DNA from: Schaalia odontolytica
GTDB taxonomy: Bacteria > Actinomycetota > Actinomycetes > Actinomycetales > Actinomycetaceae
Assembly: GCF_002847525.1 (NCBI RefSeq)
Contig: NZ_PKKM01000002.1
Coordinates: 124,001-188,000 of the forward strand
DNA length: 64,000 nt
Direction: 5' to 3'
A program made the position numbers and the translations under genes. The notes under the pieces are model-generated. The model did no database searches. It was not told the DNA's origin and saw only the letters and a program-made list of their open reading frames with translations. This document shows, in pieces, positions 37,140 through 45,707 of the stretch; the stretch's first letter is position 1; each line of letters starts with the position of its first letter.

Positions 37140-38495
37140 CTAGTTTAGCCCGGCCAGGCCTTCCTCGAAGGCGTCCAGGCGGCCGCGCGTGGCGTAGGCC
37201 CCCTCGGTCACGCGGTCATGCCCGATCGACACGAGGAGGACGCGCCCACTCGTCGTCATGACGGACCCGGACAGGGAGGTGACCTCCTGGAGGGCGCCCG
37301 TCTTGGCCTGCACGTTTCCGACCGCGGGTTCCTCAGTCATGCGCTTGGAGAGCGTACCGACGAGGCCCGCCCACGGGAGCAGACGCATCGTGTTCGCACC
37401 GGTCCCCTGCCCCGCGTAGGACGCCTTGAGGACGCCGACGAGCGTGTCGGCGCTGATCTTGTCGTTGCTCGACAGGCCCGAGCAGTCCTCGAGGGTCAGG
37501 CCGTCCGTGGGAATGCCGGCGCCAATGAGTGCGGCGCGCACCGTGTCGGTCGCACCCTCGTAGGTCGAGGGGGCACCCGCCGCGCGCGCGGCGAAACGGC
37601 AGTACTGGTCGGCGAGCGTGTTGTCGGAGTGCGCGAGCATCCAGCGCAGCTGCTCTCCCATCGTCGCAGAGGACACCGAGGCGATAGCGGCCGCGCCCGC
37701 CGGGGCGTCCCCGGCCTCGCCGAGCGTCGCACTGATGCCGGCTGCGCCCAGCGCCTGCGAGAACACCTGCGCGACGCGTCCCGGAGCATCCGAGTAGAAA
37801 GCGTTGGCGCCCTCGTAGGTGCGTCCCGCGTCGATCGCCATCGGCCCGACGTGCCCCTCGTAGGCGCCGACCTCCTGCGCATCCCAGGACGCCAGGTGCG
37901 ACGCCCCCTCGAAGAGAGTGCCACGCCAGTTCAGGGTCACCGAGGTGATGCCGCGCTGCGCGAGGGCCGCCGCCGCATCGTTGGCGAGCGTCTGCAGGCC
38001 GGCGCGTCCGGACACCTCGACCTCGTCGGAGGTGCCGATGCCGAGGAGCAGATCGCCTTCGGAGTCCAGGTAGAGAGTCTGGTTGTCGGCACCCAGGAGC
38101 GCGCTCGTCGTCAGCGTCGCCGTCGGATCCAGGTGGGTGAGCGCCGAAAAAGCAGCGAGAGTCTTCGTCGTCGAGGCAGGCGTGTGCGCCGTCGACGCAT
38201 CCGCGTCCAGCAGCACCTCACCGGTCTGGGCATCCACGACCGTGCCCCACGCCGTGTATCCACCCTCCGCCGCGGCAGCCGCAACCGGCGCCCACAGCGC
38301 CTGGACATCCTCGGCGGAGACCGGGTTCCCGGCGCCCTTCGCATCGCCGGAAATCGGCGCAGCTTCAAGGGTCGAGGCCGTGGGGGCGTCCGCCGGAGTG
38401 GCCGTTTGCGGGGCACAACCGGCACCCACGAGCGCCGCCGTCGCCACGAGTGCGGCGCTAGCGCTTACAATGGCCCCCATAGACGTGCGATGCAT
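37140..38495 (-). CDS. dacB: D-alanyl-D-alanine carboxypeptidase / PBP4 family (S13) lipoprotein
   Basis: The 451-residue protein carries the three penicillin-binding motifs in order: PASTTK (SxxK, near residue 108), HSDN (SxN) and AKTG (KTG). A large insertion between SxxK and SxN is typical of the S13 class. The N-terminus has a hydrophobic stretch ending in LVGAGC, a probable lipobox, so it is likely lipid-anchored outside the membrane. It trims peptidoglycan stem peptides. GAAGGGAAA precedes the ATG. It diverges from ppa, as in mycobacteria. Confidence 0.92.
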   Translation of the reverse strand: MHRTSMGAIVSASAALVATAALVGAGCAPQTATPADAPTASTLEAAPISGDAKGAGNPVSAEDVQALWAPVAAAAAEGGYTAWGTVVDAQTGEVLLDADASTAHTPASTTKTLAAFSALTHLDPTATLTTSALLGADNQTLYLDSEGDLLLGIGTSDEVEVSGRAGLQTLANDAAAALAQRGITSVTLNWRGTLFEGASHLASWDAQEVGAYEGHVGPMAIDAGRTYEGANAFYSDAPGRVAQVFSQALGAAGISATLGEAGDAPAGAAAIASVSSATMGEQLRWMLAHSDNTLADQYCRFAARAAGAPSTYEGATDTVRAALIGAGIPTDGLTLEDCSGLSSNDKISADTLVGVLKASYAGQGTGANTMRLLPWAGLVGTLSKRMTEEPAVGNVQAKTGALQEVTSLSGSVMTTSGRVLLVSIGHDRVTEGAYATRGRLDAFEEGLAGLN

Positions 38496-38597
38496 GGATT
38501 TCCCTTCGTGGTTACTTCGGTACCTACACTACCCGTCCATGCGCCGACACAACCAACCGGACCCCCGAGTTTCGGGGCTAATGAGGAAGGCGCGGCC

Positions 38598-39092
38598 ATG
38601 GAATTTGACGTGACCATCGAGATCCCCAAGGGGAACCGAAACAAGTACGAGATCGACCACGTGACGGGTCGCATCCGCCTGGATCGCATGCTCTTCACCT
38701 CCACTCGTTACCCCGATGACTACGGCTTCATCGACGACACCCTGGGCGAGGACGGCGACCCGCTGGACGCCCTGGTCCTCCTCGAGGAACCCACGTTCCC
38801 CGGCTGCGTGATCCGCTGCCGCGCGCTCGGCATGTTCCGCATGCGCGACGAGAAGGGCGGCGACGACAAGGTCCTGTGCGTCCCCGCCTCCGATCAGCGC
38901 GCCTCCTGGCGTACCGAGATCGACGACGTGTCGGAGTTCCACCGCCTGGAAATCCAGCACTTCTTCGAGGTCTACAAGGACCTCGAGCCCGGCAAGAGCG
39001 TCGAGGGTGCCCACTGGGTGGGTCGCGAAGAGGCCGAGGCCGAGATTCGCCGCTCCTACGAGCGCCTGAAGGAGCACGAGGGCGAGCACTGA
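38598..39092 (+). CDS. ppa: Inorganic pyrophosphatase, class I
   Basis: This 164-residue enzyme hydrolyses pyrophosphate to phosphate. The signature [10 protein letters not shown] with its metal-binding Asp residues and [15 protein letters not shown] near the N-terminus are diagnostic. I start at the ATG at 38598, seven bases after GAGGAAGG; the frame is open far upstream but only as an antisense shadow of dacB. A strong terminator follows. Confidence 0.97.
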   Translation: MEFDVTIEIPKGNRNKYEIDHVTGRIRLDRMLFTSTRYPDDYGFIDDTLGEDGDPLDALVLLEEPTFPGCVIRCRALGMFRMRDEKGGDDKVLCVPASDQRASWRTEIDDVSEFHRLEIQHFFEVYKDLEPGKSVEGAHWVGREEAEAEIRRSYERLKEHEGEH

Positions 39093-39103
39093 GCTGACTG
39101 CTT

Positions 39104-39146
39104 GCGAAGGGGCCGCGCGGACTTGCGTCTGCGCGGCCCCCTTCGC
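39104..39146 (+). terminator. Strong hairpin terminator after ppa
   Basis: GCGAAGGGGCCGCGC pairs with GCGCGGCCCCCTTCGC across a short loop, with one bulge. It starts twelve bases after the ppa stop. There is no long U tract. Confidence 0.75.
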
Positions 39147-39185
39147 ATACCCGCGCTCCCCGGCCTCGGCCGTTAGCATGGGCGT

Positions 39186-39896
39186 ATGCACACATCGACT
39201 GCCACCCAGCCTTCCCCGCGGGGAGAAAGCGGGGGCTCTGGCTCGATCTCGGCACCGGCGTCGAAGCCGTGGGAGCGGCGCCTCACGCGCCTCATCGTCG
39301 TTGTCGTCCTGATTCTCGTCGGCGTGTTCATCTGGATCCCGTTCGGCAAGCCGATGCTGGGACCGCTGACGATGCGCGCCACATTGGCGACGCTTCCCCT
39401 GTTCGCACTGCTGTGCATCGGGTGGGTGCCGATCGTGTGGGCTGCCCTGCGTTGGATGGTCCGGGACACCCTTCGTCGTTTCCTGCTGCCCGTCCGTGGG
39501 CGCCACGCGCGCGCCCCGCATCCCGGGGTCGCCACTGCCGCGTTCGTACTCTCCGCCTCGGCATTCGCATTCGCCTACACCGAGTTCGGGGCGGGGTACC
39601 TCCCCGCACTTCAAGACTGGTGGGAGGGGCCGGCGCACTACGAGGGCCTGACCTGCCAGAACCTGGACGAGAAAAGCAGCACTCGGCGCCCCATCTCCAG
39701 CACCTTTGAGCTCGTTGACTCCAACGGCGTCGTGCGGTCTTTCAAGGTCGACCACAGCGAGCTGCGAGCAGTTTCCACCCGTCTGGGCCACCCCTACGCA
39801 ACGGTCCTGACGGCCTGCAGGCTCCCGGGCACGACCCTCGACGCGTCGATCTACCCTCGGACGGGACTCATCGCCGAGGCCTCGGTCCGTCAGTAG
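39186..39896 (+). CDS. Small membrane protein with extracytoplasmic C-terminal domain, paralogue of convergent neighbour
   Basis: The 236-residue protein has a Ser/Pro-rich N-terminus, three transmembrane helices and a C-terminal domain of about 95 residues. The domain shows W-E-G-P...G-L-T-C, GVVRSF, ACRLPGT and YPRTGLIAEA. The same pattern recurs in the convergent gene at 39916, so the two are paralogues. The two Cys may form a disulfide outside the cell. I do not recognise a named family. Confidence 0.7.
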   Translation: MHTSTATQPSPRGESGGSGSISAPASKPWERRLTRLIVVVVLILVGVFIWIPFGKPMLGPLTMRATLATLPLFALLCIGWVPIVWAALRWMVRDTLRRFLLPVRGRHARAPHPGVATAAFVLSASAFAFAYTEFGAGYLPALQDWWEGPAHYEGLTCQNLDEKSSTRRPISSTFELVDSNGVVRSFKVDHSELRAVSTRLGHPYATVLTACRLPGTTLDASIYPRTGLIAEASVRQ

Positions 39897-39915
39897 AGCG
39901 TGTACCTACTTCGCG

Positions 39916-40620
39916 CTAGCGCTTCCACGCCTCGACGATGATGCCCGTGCGGTCGTAGACGCTGATCCCGATCTGGGTGCCGGGTGCCTGGCAGGCCTCG
40001 ACGATCGTGTTGTAGAGGGGCGTCCCCTTCTCGGCGTGGCGATCGAGCTCGTATTGGCGCAGGTCGTAGGCGCGCACGACCCCTTCGGTTTCAGTCAGCT
40101 CGATGTGCACGAACGGCCCATCGTCGCGTTGCTCGGGATTCATGGCGGTGCACGTGACTCCCTCGCGGGTCACCGGACCGTCGCGCCAGTCGAGGGCAGC
40201 CTGACCACACATGCCCCACGCGACCAGACCAACCAGTCCAAGCACCACGAGCGAGGCCACGACCCCCAGGAACATGGTGCCGGGGTGGGCTTCCGTCGCG
40301 TGCTTGCCGCTGCGCATCGGCTTGATTCTGCGGATTAGGTCGAGGATGAAACGCCCGAACACCGCCCGGACGATGGGGAGGAACGCGAGGACTGCTATGG
40401 CCGCGATGATCACTCGCGCCTGGCTCAACTGGAATGCCCACTGCGTCCAGTTATCCCTACTGAGGAAATCAATGAACCCCCACGCCGGAGGCACCACGCA
40501 GAACAAGACGAACAGGGCGCGCACGTACGCGGGGAACGGCTTGACAACGCGTGGGACCGTGGAGGTAGCACCGATCTGGTGGGTGTTCGTGTCGGCGGTG
40601 GGGGCACTCATGTCGTTCAT
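39916..40620 (-). CDS. Small membrane protein, paralogue of convergent neighbour
   Basis: The product is about 234 residues with three transmembrane helices and an outer domain reading W-R-D-G-P...GVTCTA, GVVRAY, ACQAPGT and YDRTGIIVEA, matching the gene at 39186 block by block. The start is uncertain: ATG at 40620 or 40611, neither with a good ribosome site; the frame back to 40662 seems non-coding. Function is unknown. Confidence 0.68.
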   Translation of the reverse strand: MNDMSAPTADTNTHQIGATSTVPRVVKPFPAYVRALFVLFCVVPPAWGFIDFLSRDNWTQWAFQLSQARVIIAAIAVLAFLPIVRAVFGRFILDLIRRIKPMRSGKHATEAHPGTMFLGVVASLVVLGLVGLVAWGMCGQAALDWRDGPVTREGVTCTAMNPEQRDDGPFVHIELTETEGVVRAYDLRQYELDRHAEKGTPLYNTIVEACQAPGTQIGISVYDRTGIIVEAWKR

Positions 40621-40852
40621 GCTAGCCACATGACCCCACAAGCACGCTCGCGGGTTGCACACAGGAGCGATTTTCTACACCGGCGGCGCCATCCGGCACT
40701 TGTGGCCTCATGGCGGCAGCACCAGGTAAGACTCGCGGCCCACCGAGTGGCTATCGCGGCCCCTCAGGTGGCCACCGCACACGTGCCGACCGTCGCGTTA
40801 CTGGCGTTGAAATTTTCCATTGCTGACCCGTAAAGCCCCGTACGGGCGCCCA

Positions 40853-41115
40853 CCGGTACAAAACTCTCCCGGCAACCCCCACCTCAAGGCCGAACCGGTA
40901 CAAAACTCTCCCCACACAGCAAAAAACGCCCATTTCAGACCATTTAGCGCGAGCAGGGAGAACTTTTTCCCGGTCCAGACGCAAACAACCCGAGCAGGGA
41001 GAACTTTCTCCCGCCGACCACCACCGACTAGCCACGCAGCGCACACGCCCCGGTACAAAACTCTCCCGGCAACCCCCACCTCAAGGCCGAACCGGTACAA
41101 AACTCTCCCCACACA
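40853..41115. repeat. 66-bp perfect direct repeat plus inverted short motifs in an intergenic island
   Basis: The 555-bp stretch from 40621 to 41175 has no credible gene. Two identical 66-bp copies lie at 40853-40918 and 41050-41115. Each copy begins with CCGGTACAAAACTCTCCC and holds a second GGTACAAAACTCTCCC near its end, giving four copies. Between them, at about 40951 and 40992, are two copies of GAGCAGGGAGAACTTT in the opposite sense, sharing the core GGGAGARYTTT. Flanking ORFs are short and repetitive. It could be protein-binding sites or a small repeat family. Confidence 0.85.
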
Positions 41116-41175
41116 CGGCGTGTAAGCCCAGCCATACACAAGCCCACAACACACAACCCACACAACCACAAAAAG

Positions 41176-41216
41176 GCCGGGGGCCGCGCAGACACACAGT
41201 CTGCGCGGCCCCCGGC
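41176..41216 (-). terminator. Rho-independent terminator of the NlpC/P60 gene
   Basis: GCCGGGGGCCGCGCAGAC pairs perfectly with GTCTGCGCGGCCCCCGGC around a 5-base loop. On the minus strand it is followed by CC then TTTTT, the classic intrinsic terminator shape, 21 bp after the stop of the minus-strand gene. Confidence 0.9.
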
Positions 41217-41236
41217 TCATCAAGCAACGATGCGGC

Positions 41237-42571
41237 TCAGAGCCTCACGGCGTAGGGCATGATCGAGCCCCAGCTGTACACGCCGGTAATGCGAACGGGC
41301 ACGCCGAAGGTGGGAGCCTCGATCATCTGGCCGCCGCCCAGGTAGATGGCGACGTGGTAGATGCCGGACTGGGTGCCGTTGGAGGACCAGAAGATCAGGT
41401 CGCCGGCCTCCATGGAGCCGATCGGCACGTGCGTGCCGTAGCTGTACTGCGCGCGGGAGAGGTGCGGCAGGTCGACGCCTGCGCTCTCCCAGGCGAGCAT
41501 GGTCAGGCCCGAGCAGTCCACGCCGCCGTAGGATTCGCCGCCCCACACGTAGGGGACGCCGAGGTAGCTCTTCGCGGCCGCAATCGCCGCGTCAGCGCCG
41601 CCGCCACCCGAGTAGGAGGGGGCCGAGTACGAGGGCTCCTCGTAGGAATAGGAGGGCGCAGAGTAGGAGGGCGCAGAGTACGAGTAGTCGTCATCATCGT
41701 CCTCGTCGTCGGCAGAGGACGAGGCCTGGGCGGCAGCAGCGGCAGCAGCGCGCTCGGCGGCGGCTGCGGCCTCGGCCTGACGCTGGGCTTCCGCAGCTGC
41801 GGCGGCCTGCTCGGCGGCGATACGCGCGGCTTCCTGACGCTCGGCCTCGAGGGCGGCCTCACGCTGGTTGATGAGATCGACGGTCGTGTTCTGCTTGGTG
41901 GCCAGCTCCTGCACGTAGGCGCTGCGCTGGGCGGCGACGATTGCAGCCTCGTTCTGGGCGGCGGTCGCGGCCTGGTTGGCGGCGTCGGTGCGAGCCTGGA
42001 CCTCGTTGGTGGCGGCCTGCTGGTTCGCGAGCGCGGAGTTTGCGGCGTCGCGGGTCACCTTGGCGACCTGCTCGAGGGCGGCGACGTTCTGCATCTTCGC
42101 CTCGGCGGAGGAGGAGAAGGAGTTGATGCCGGCCTGCTTCGTCTCGACGCTGCGCAGACCGTCGGAGTCAAGGTAGGGGGCGAGCGAGTCGAGCGTGCCA
42201 CCGCCGTTGCGGTAGGCAGCCTGCGCGACGGAGGCGATCTGCTGCTTGCCTTCCTGGAAGGCGGCCTCGGCAGCATCGGCTTCGGCCGAGGCCTGGGTGG
42301 CGGTCGCGGTGGCCTCGGCTAGGGCGATGTTCGCCTCGTTGAGGTTTTCACCGGCGATCTGCGCGTTCTGCACCGCGGTTGCGGCGCTGGCGCTGACCTC
42401 GGCGAGCTTGACCTCGATCTGGGCGACGCTCATCTTCGCGGCTTCTTCGGCAGCCTTTGCGGCAGCGATCTCTTCCTCAGAGGGGGCGGCTTGCGCCATC
42501 TGGGGCAGCACGAGGAGGGCGCAGGCGGCGATAGCCGTCAGGCCCGTGCGAATGGTTCCGCGTCGTCTCAT
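41237..42571 (-). CDS. Secreted NlpC/P60 peptidoglycan endopeptidase
   Basis: The 444-residue protein has a signal peptide (cut near MAQAAPS), a long Ala/Glu/Gln-rich coiled coil (about 30-300) with a Ser/Tyr-rich linker (YSAPSYSAPSYS), and a C-terminal NlpC/P60 domain. Catalytic Cys is in GGVDCSGL and His in IYHVAIYLG. Such RipA-like enzymes cut stem-peptide bonds during cell separation; the coiled coil may control activity. The ATG at 42571 fits the signal peptide; the frame upstream to 42673 does not look coding. Confidence 0.93.
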   Translation of the reverse strand: MRRRGTIRTGLTAIAACALLVLPQMAQAAPSEEEIAAAKAAEEAAKMSVAQIEVKLAEVSASAATAVQNAQIAGENLNEANIALAEATATATQASAEADAAEAAFQEGKQQIASVAQAAYRNGGGTLDSLAPYLDSDGLRSVETKQAGINSFSSSAEAKMQNVAALEQVAKVTRDAANSALANQQAATNEVQARTDAANQAATAAQNEAAIVAAQRSAYVQELATKQNTTVDLINQREAALEAERQEAARIAAEQAAAAAEAQRQAEAAAAAERAAAAAAAQASSSADDEDDDDDYSYSAPSYSAPSYSYEEPSYSAPSYSGGGGADAAIAAAKSYLGVPYVWGGESYGGVDCSGLTMLAWESAGVDLPHLSRAQYSYGTHVPIGSMEAGDLIFWSSNGTQSGIYHVAIYLGGGQMIEAPTFGVPVRITGVYSWGSIMPYAVRL

Positions 42572-43029
42572 CGTTGTCTCATCTCGTCCAATTAGGTGCG
42601 CCGGAGCGCGCGTACTGGGAAAGAGCCTATCCACTTTCGTCACGCTTGGCAACAAACACACCACAAAACTCAACTTTCACACATGCAACAGTCGCAACAT
42701 TAGTAACACCAGCACCATGATTACCGCGCAAATACCTGCGCTTTCATGACATTTTCAACCATCACCATGAGCCTGCTCACATACTCGACCGACGGACAGC
42801 AGCTGTCACAAAAGTCCACCATCCGGGACCATCGCGCCCAGGCCTCGTCGATGACAAACAATTGAAGGCATGAACCGTCGAATGTGCCGCTGACTGCGCG
42901 TCAGCACAAGCGACTGCCGCGCAGTCCCCCGACAGCGGGACGCGCCTCGACGCATGTTCACTTCACCGCATCTGCGGCCCGCCGGAGGGGAATCAGAGAC
43001 GAACTACCCCTCACCTAAGGAGCCGCACA
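42572..43029. promoter_or_regulatory. Divergent intergenic region with a run of hairpins before metY
   Basis: About 460 bp lie between two divergent genes. The left half is AT-richer and carries the NlpC promoter. Near metY there are four successive perfect small stems: GCTGAC/GTCAGC (42889-42905), GACTGC/GCAGTC (42912-42926), CCCG/CGGG (42928-42939) and CCGCA/TGCGG (42966-42977). They could be a structured leader of the methionine genes. I could not match them to a SAM riboswitch class. The metY ribosome site AAGGAG follows. Confidence 0.4.
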
Positions 43030-44355
43030 ATGACCGCCAACGACTGGTCCTTCGAAACCAAGCAGATCCACGCCGGATACAACCTCGACCCCGCCACCGG
43101 TGCCACCGCGCTGCCCATCTACCAGACCTCCTCCTACGCCTTTGAAGACACCGCGCAGGCAGCGAGCCGCTTCGCCCTGCAGGAGCTGGGCCCCATCTAC
43201 ACGCGCCTGACCAACCCGACGACCGACGGCGTCGCCGCCCGCATCGCGGCCCTCGAGGGCGGCGTCGGCGGCCTCCTTGTGTCCTCCGGCCAGTCCGCGA
43301 CCGCCCTGTCGATCCTCGCCCTGGCCGTTGCCGGCAACAACGTGGTCGCCTCCCCCTCCCTGTACGGCGGCAGCGTCACCCTGCTGAAGAACACGCTGGG
43401 ACGCCTGGGCATCGAGACCCGCTTCGTCGCAGACCCCCTCGACCCCGAGGCGTGGCGCGCGCTCGCCGACGACAAGACGGTCGCCTTCTTCGGCGAGACC
43501 ATCCCCAACCCGCAGGGCGACATCCTCGACATCGAGCCGATCGCGGCGGTCGCCCACGAGGTCGGCGTGCCCCTCATCGTCGACAACACGGTCGCCACCC
43601 CCTACCTGATCCGCCCGATCGAGTGGGGCGCCGACATCGTCGTCCACTCGGCCACCAAGTACCTGGGCGGACACGGAACCTCGATCGCGGGCGCGATCGT
43701 CGACTCGGGTAACTTCGACTTCGCCTCCCAACCCGAGCGCTTCCCCCTCTACAACACGCCGGACGAGTCCTACCACGGCCTCGTCTACGCCCGTGACCTG
43801 GGCGTGGGCGGCGCGCTGGGCGCGAACCTGGCGTTCCTGCTGCGCATCCAGACGCTCATCAACCGCGACCTGGGCGCCGTCACCTCCCCCTTCAACGCGT
43901 TCCTCATTTCGCAGGGCATCGAGACGCTGTCCCTGCGCATCGAGCGCCACGTCTCCAACGCGCTGGCGGTCGCCCGCTTCCTCGAGGCTCACCCGGACGT
44001 CGAATCCGTCAACTACGCGGGCCTGGAGTCCTCCCCCTACTACGAGCTGGGCAAGAAGTACGCGCCGCTGGGCACGGGCGGCCTGCTCTCCTTCGTCATC
44101 AAGGGCGGGTACGAGGCCGGCCGGGCCTTCGCAGACGGCGTGCAGCTCCTGCCGGTGGTCGCCAACATCGGCGACGCGAAGTCCCTCGTCATCCACCCGG
44201 CGTCGACGACGCACTCGCAGCTGACCGAGGAGGAGCTGGTCAAGGCCGGCGTCGCGCCCGGCACCGTGCGCCTGTCGATCGGCCTGGAGAACATCAAGGA
44301 TATCCTCGCCGACCTGGAGCTCGGCTTCGCCGCGGCCCGCGCGGCCACGGCCTAA
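43030..44355 (+). CDS. metY: O-acetylhomoserine aminocarboxypropyltransferase
   Basis: This 441-residue PLP enzyme of the Cys/Met metabolism family makes homocysteine from O-acetylhomoserine and sulfide. Family marks are QTSSYAFEDT, YTRLTNPTTD, the SSGQSA cofactor loop and the PLP lysine in HSATKYLGGHG near residue 213. The size (about 440) favours MetY over cystathionine gamma-synthase. It precedes metX, which makes its substrate. Confidence 0.95.
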   Translation: MTANDWSFETKQIHAGYNLDPATGATALPIYQTSSYAFEDTAQAASRFALQELGPIYTRLTNPTTDGVAARIAALEGGVGGLLVSSGQSATALSILALAVAGNNVVASPSLYGGSVTLLKNTLGRLGIETRFVADPLDPEAWRALADDKTVAFFGETIPNPQGDILDIEPIAAVAHEVGVPLIVDNTVATPYLIRPIEWGADIVVHSATKYLGGHGTSIAGAIVDSGNFDFASQPERFPLYNTPDESYHGLVYARDLGVGGALGANLAFLLRIQTLINRDLGAVTSPFNAFLISQGIETLSLRIERHVSNALAVARFLEAHPDVESVNYAGLESSPYYELGKKYAPLGTGGLLSFVIKGGYEAGRAFADGVQLLPVVANIGDAKSLVIHPASTTHSQLTEEELVKAGVAPGTVRLSIGLENIKDILADLELGFAAARAATA

Positions 44356-44364
44356 CAGACCCGT

Positions 44365-44410
44365 CGGCGGCCTCGGGGATACACGCACTCCTGAGGCTCC
44401 GAGGCCGCCG
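44365..44410 (+). terminator. Hairpin between metY and metX
   Basis: CGGCGGCCTCGG pairs perfectly with CCGAGGCCGCCG across a 22-base loop, ten bases after the metY stop. There is no U-run, so it may be a partial terminator or mRNA-stability element that uncouples metX from metY. Confidence 0.6.
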
Positions 44411-44465
44411 CTGCCCCTCCCCCAATTCCCGCAACAGCGAAGCGCCCCTGCGAAAGAAGGACATC

Positions 44466-45623
44466 ATGAGCCGTCACAACCTGCCCCCCGCCCCCATCTC
44501 CGGCGCGTGGCGCGAGGGCGACCCGGTCGCCTTCCGCAAGTTCGCGAACCTGGGTGCCCAGCGCCTGGAGAACGGCGAGATCCTGCCCTCCGTGACACTT
44601 GCCTATGAGACGTGGGGCGAGCTGGATGAGGCTGGCTCCAACGCGGTCCTTATCCTGCACGCGCTGACCGGCGATGCCCACGTGTACGGCGAGACGGCGC
44701 CCGGCCAGCCGACCCCCGGCTGGTGGGACCAGATCGTGGGCCCGGGGCGCATCATCGACACGGACCGCTACTACGTGGTGGCCGCGAACGTTCTGGGCGG
44801 CTGTCAGGGTTCCACGGGCCCGGCGTCCCTCGCTCCCGACGGCGCGCCGTGGGGCTCGCGTTTCCCCGTAATTTCCACGCGCGACCAGGTGTACGCCGAG
44901 TCCCGCCTGGCCGACCTGCTCGGCATCGACGAGTGGAGCATCGTCGTGGGCGCGTCGCTGGGCGGACACCGCGCCATCGAGTGGGCGGTCAGCTACCCGG
45001 AGCGCGTGCGCCGACTGGTGGTCGTGGCCTCGGGCGCGCAGACGACCGCCGACCAGGCTGCCTGGACCCACACGCAGATCCGTGCGATTGAGCTGGATCC
45101 GGCGTGGCGCGGCGGCGACTACTACGCGGGCCCCGGCCCCACCGCAGGCCTGGCGCTCGCCCGACAGATCGCGCACACGACCTACCGCTCCCCCTCGGAG
45201 CTGGACGAGCGCTTCGGCCGCATTCCCCAGAACGACGAGGACCCCCTGCACGGCGGTCGCCTGGCAGTGGAGTCCTACCTGGACTACCACGGCGAGAAGA
45301 TCGTGCGCCGCTTCGACGCGGGTTCCTACGTGACGCTGTGCCGCACGATGCTGTCCCACGACGTGGGCCGCGACCGCGGCGGCGTCGTCGAGGCCCTCAA
45401 GGCCGTCACCGCGCGCACCCTCGTCGTCGCGGTTGACTCCGACCGCCTGTTCTTCCCCGAGCAGGTCTGGCAGATGGCAGCCGGAATTTCGGGCGCGTTC
45501 TACCGCGAGATCCACTCCGACCACGGTCACGACGGCTTCCTCATCGAGCACGACCAGCTGACCGCTCTCCTCGACGAGTTCCTCAACGAGCGCATCCCCT
45601 CGCGCGCGTCCTCTTTCGCCTGA
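44466..45623 (+). CDS. metX: Homoserine O-acetyltransferase
   Basis: The 385-residue alpha/beta-hydrolase-fold enzyme acetylates homoserine. The nucleophile elbow is GASLGGHRAIEW (Ser near residue 163) and the C-terminal SDHGHDGFLIEHDQL carries the catalytic His; a VDSDRLFF strand supplies the Asp. GAAAGAAGGA precedes the ATG. With metY upstream it forms the direct sulfhydrylation route to homocysteine. Confidence 0.94.
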   Translation: MSRHNLPPAPISGAWREGDPVAFRKFANLGAQRLENGEILPSVTLAYETWGELDEAGSNAVLILHALTGDAHVYGETAPGQPTPGWWDQIVGPGRIIDTDRYYVVAANVLGGCQGSTGPASLAPDGAPWGSRFPVISTRDQVYAESRLADLLGIDEWSIVVGASLGGHRAIEWAVSYPERVRRLVVVASGAQTTADQAAWTHTQIRAIELDPAWRGGDYYAGPGPTAGLALARQIAHTTYRSPSELDERFGRIPQNDEDPLHGGRLAVESYLDYHGEKIVRRFDAGSYVTLCRTMLSHDVGRDRGGVVEALKAVTARTLVVAVDSDRLFFPEQVWQMAAGISGAFYREIHSDHGHDGFLIEHDQLTALLDEFLNERIPSRASSFA

Positions 45624-45639
45624 TCGACCCCCATTCTCC

Positions 45640-45691
45640 GCGAGGCCACCCCGGTTCCTCCTCCTCATCAACGAGGCCGGGGCGGCCTCGC
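45640..45691 (+). terminator. Hairpin terminator after metX
   Basis: GCGAGGCC-A-CCCCGG pairs with CCGGGG-C-GGCCTCGC around a 20-base loop. It begins 16 bp after the metX stop and lies just before the next gene, separating the transcripts. Confidence 0.7.
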
Positions 45692-45707
45692 GCGTTATGC
45701 TGACCAC

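Noticed and set aside
37218..38597. N-terminal extension of the ppa frame to a 624-residue protein
   Set aside because: The extension is antisense to dacB; ppa has its own ribosome site and normal length from 38598.
40798..41223. ORFs of 101 (plus) and 141 (minus) codons in the repeat island
   Set aside because: Both simply translate the DNA repeats (VLYR and VQNSP units), have no proper ribosome sites and no domain.
42889..43029. SAM riboswitch before metY
   Set aside because: Stems are present, but no consensus core of a SAM-I, SAM-II or SAM-IV class could be traced by eye; left as an unassigned leader.
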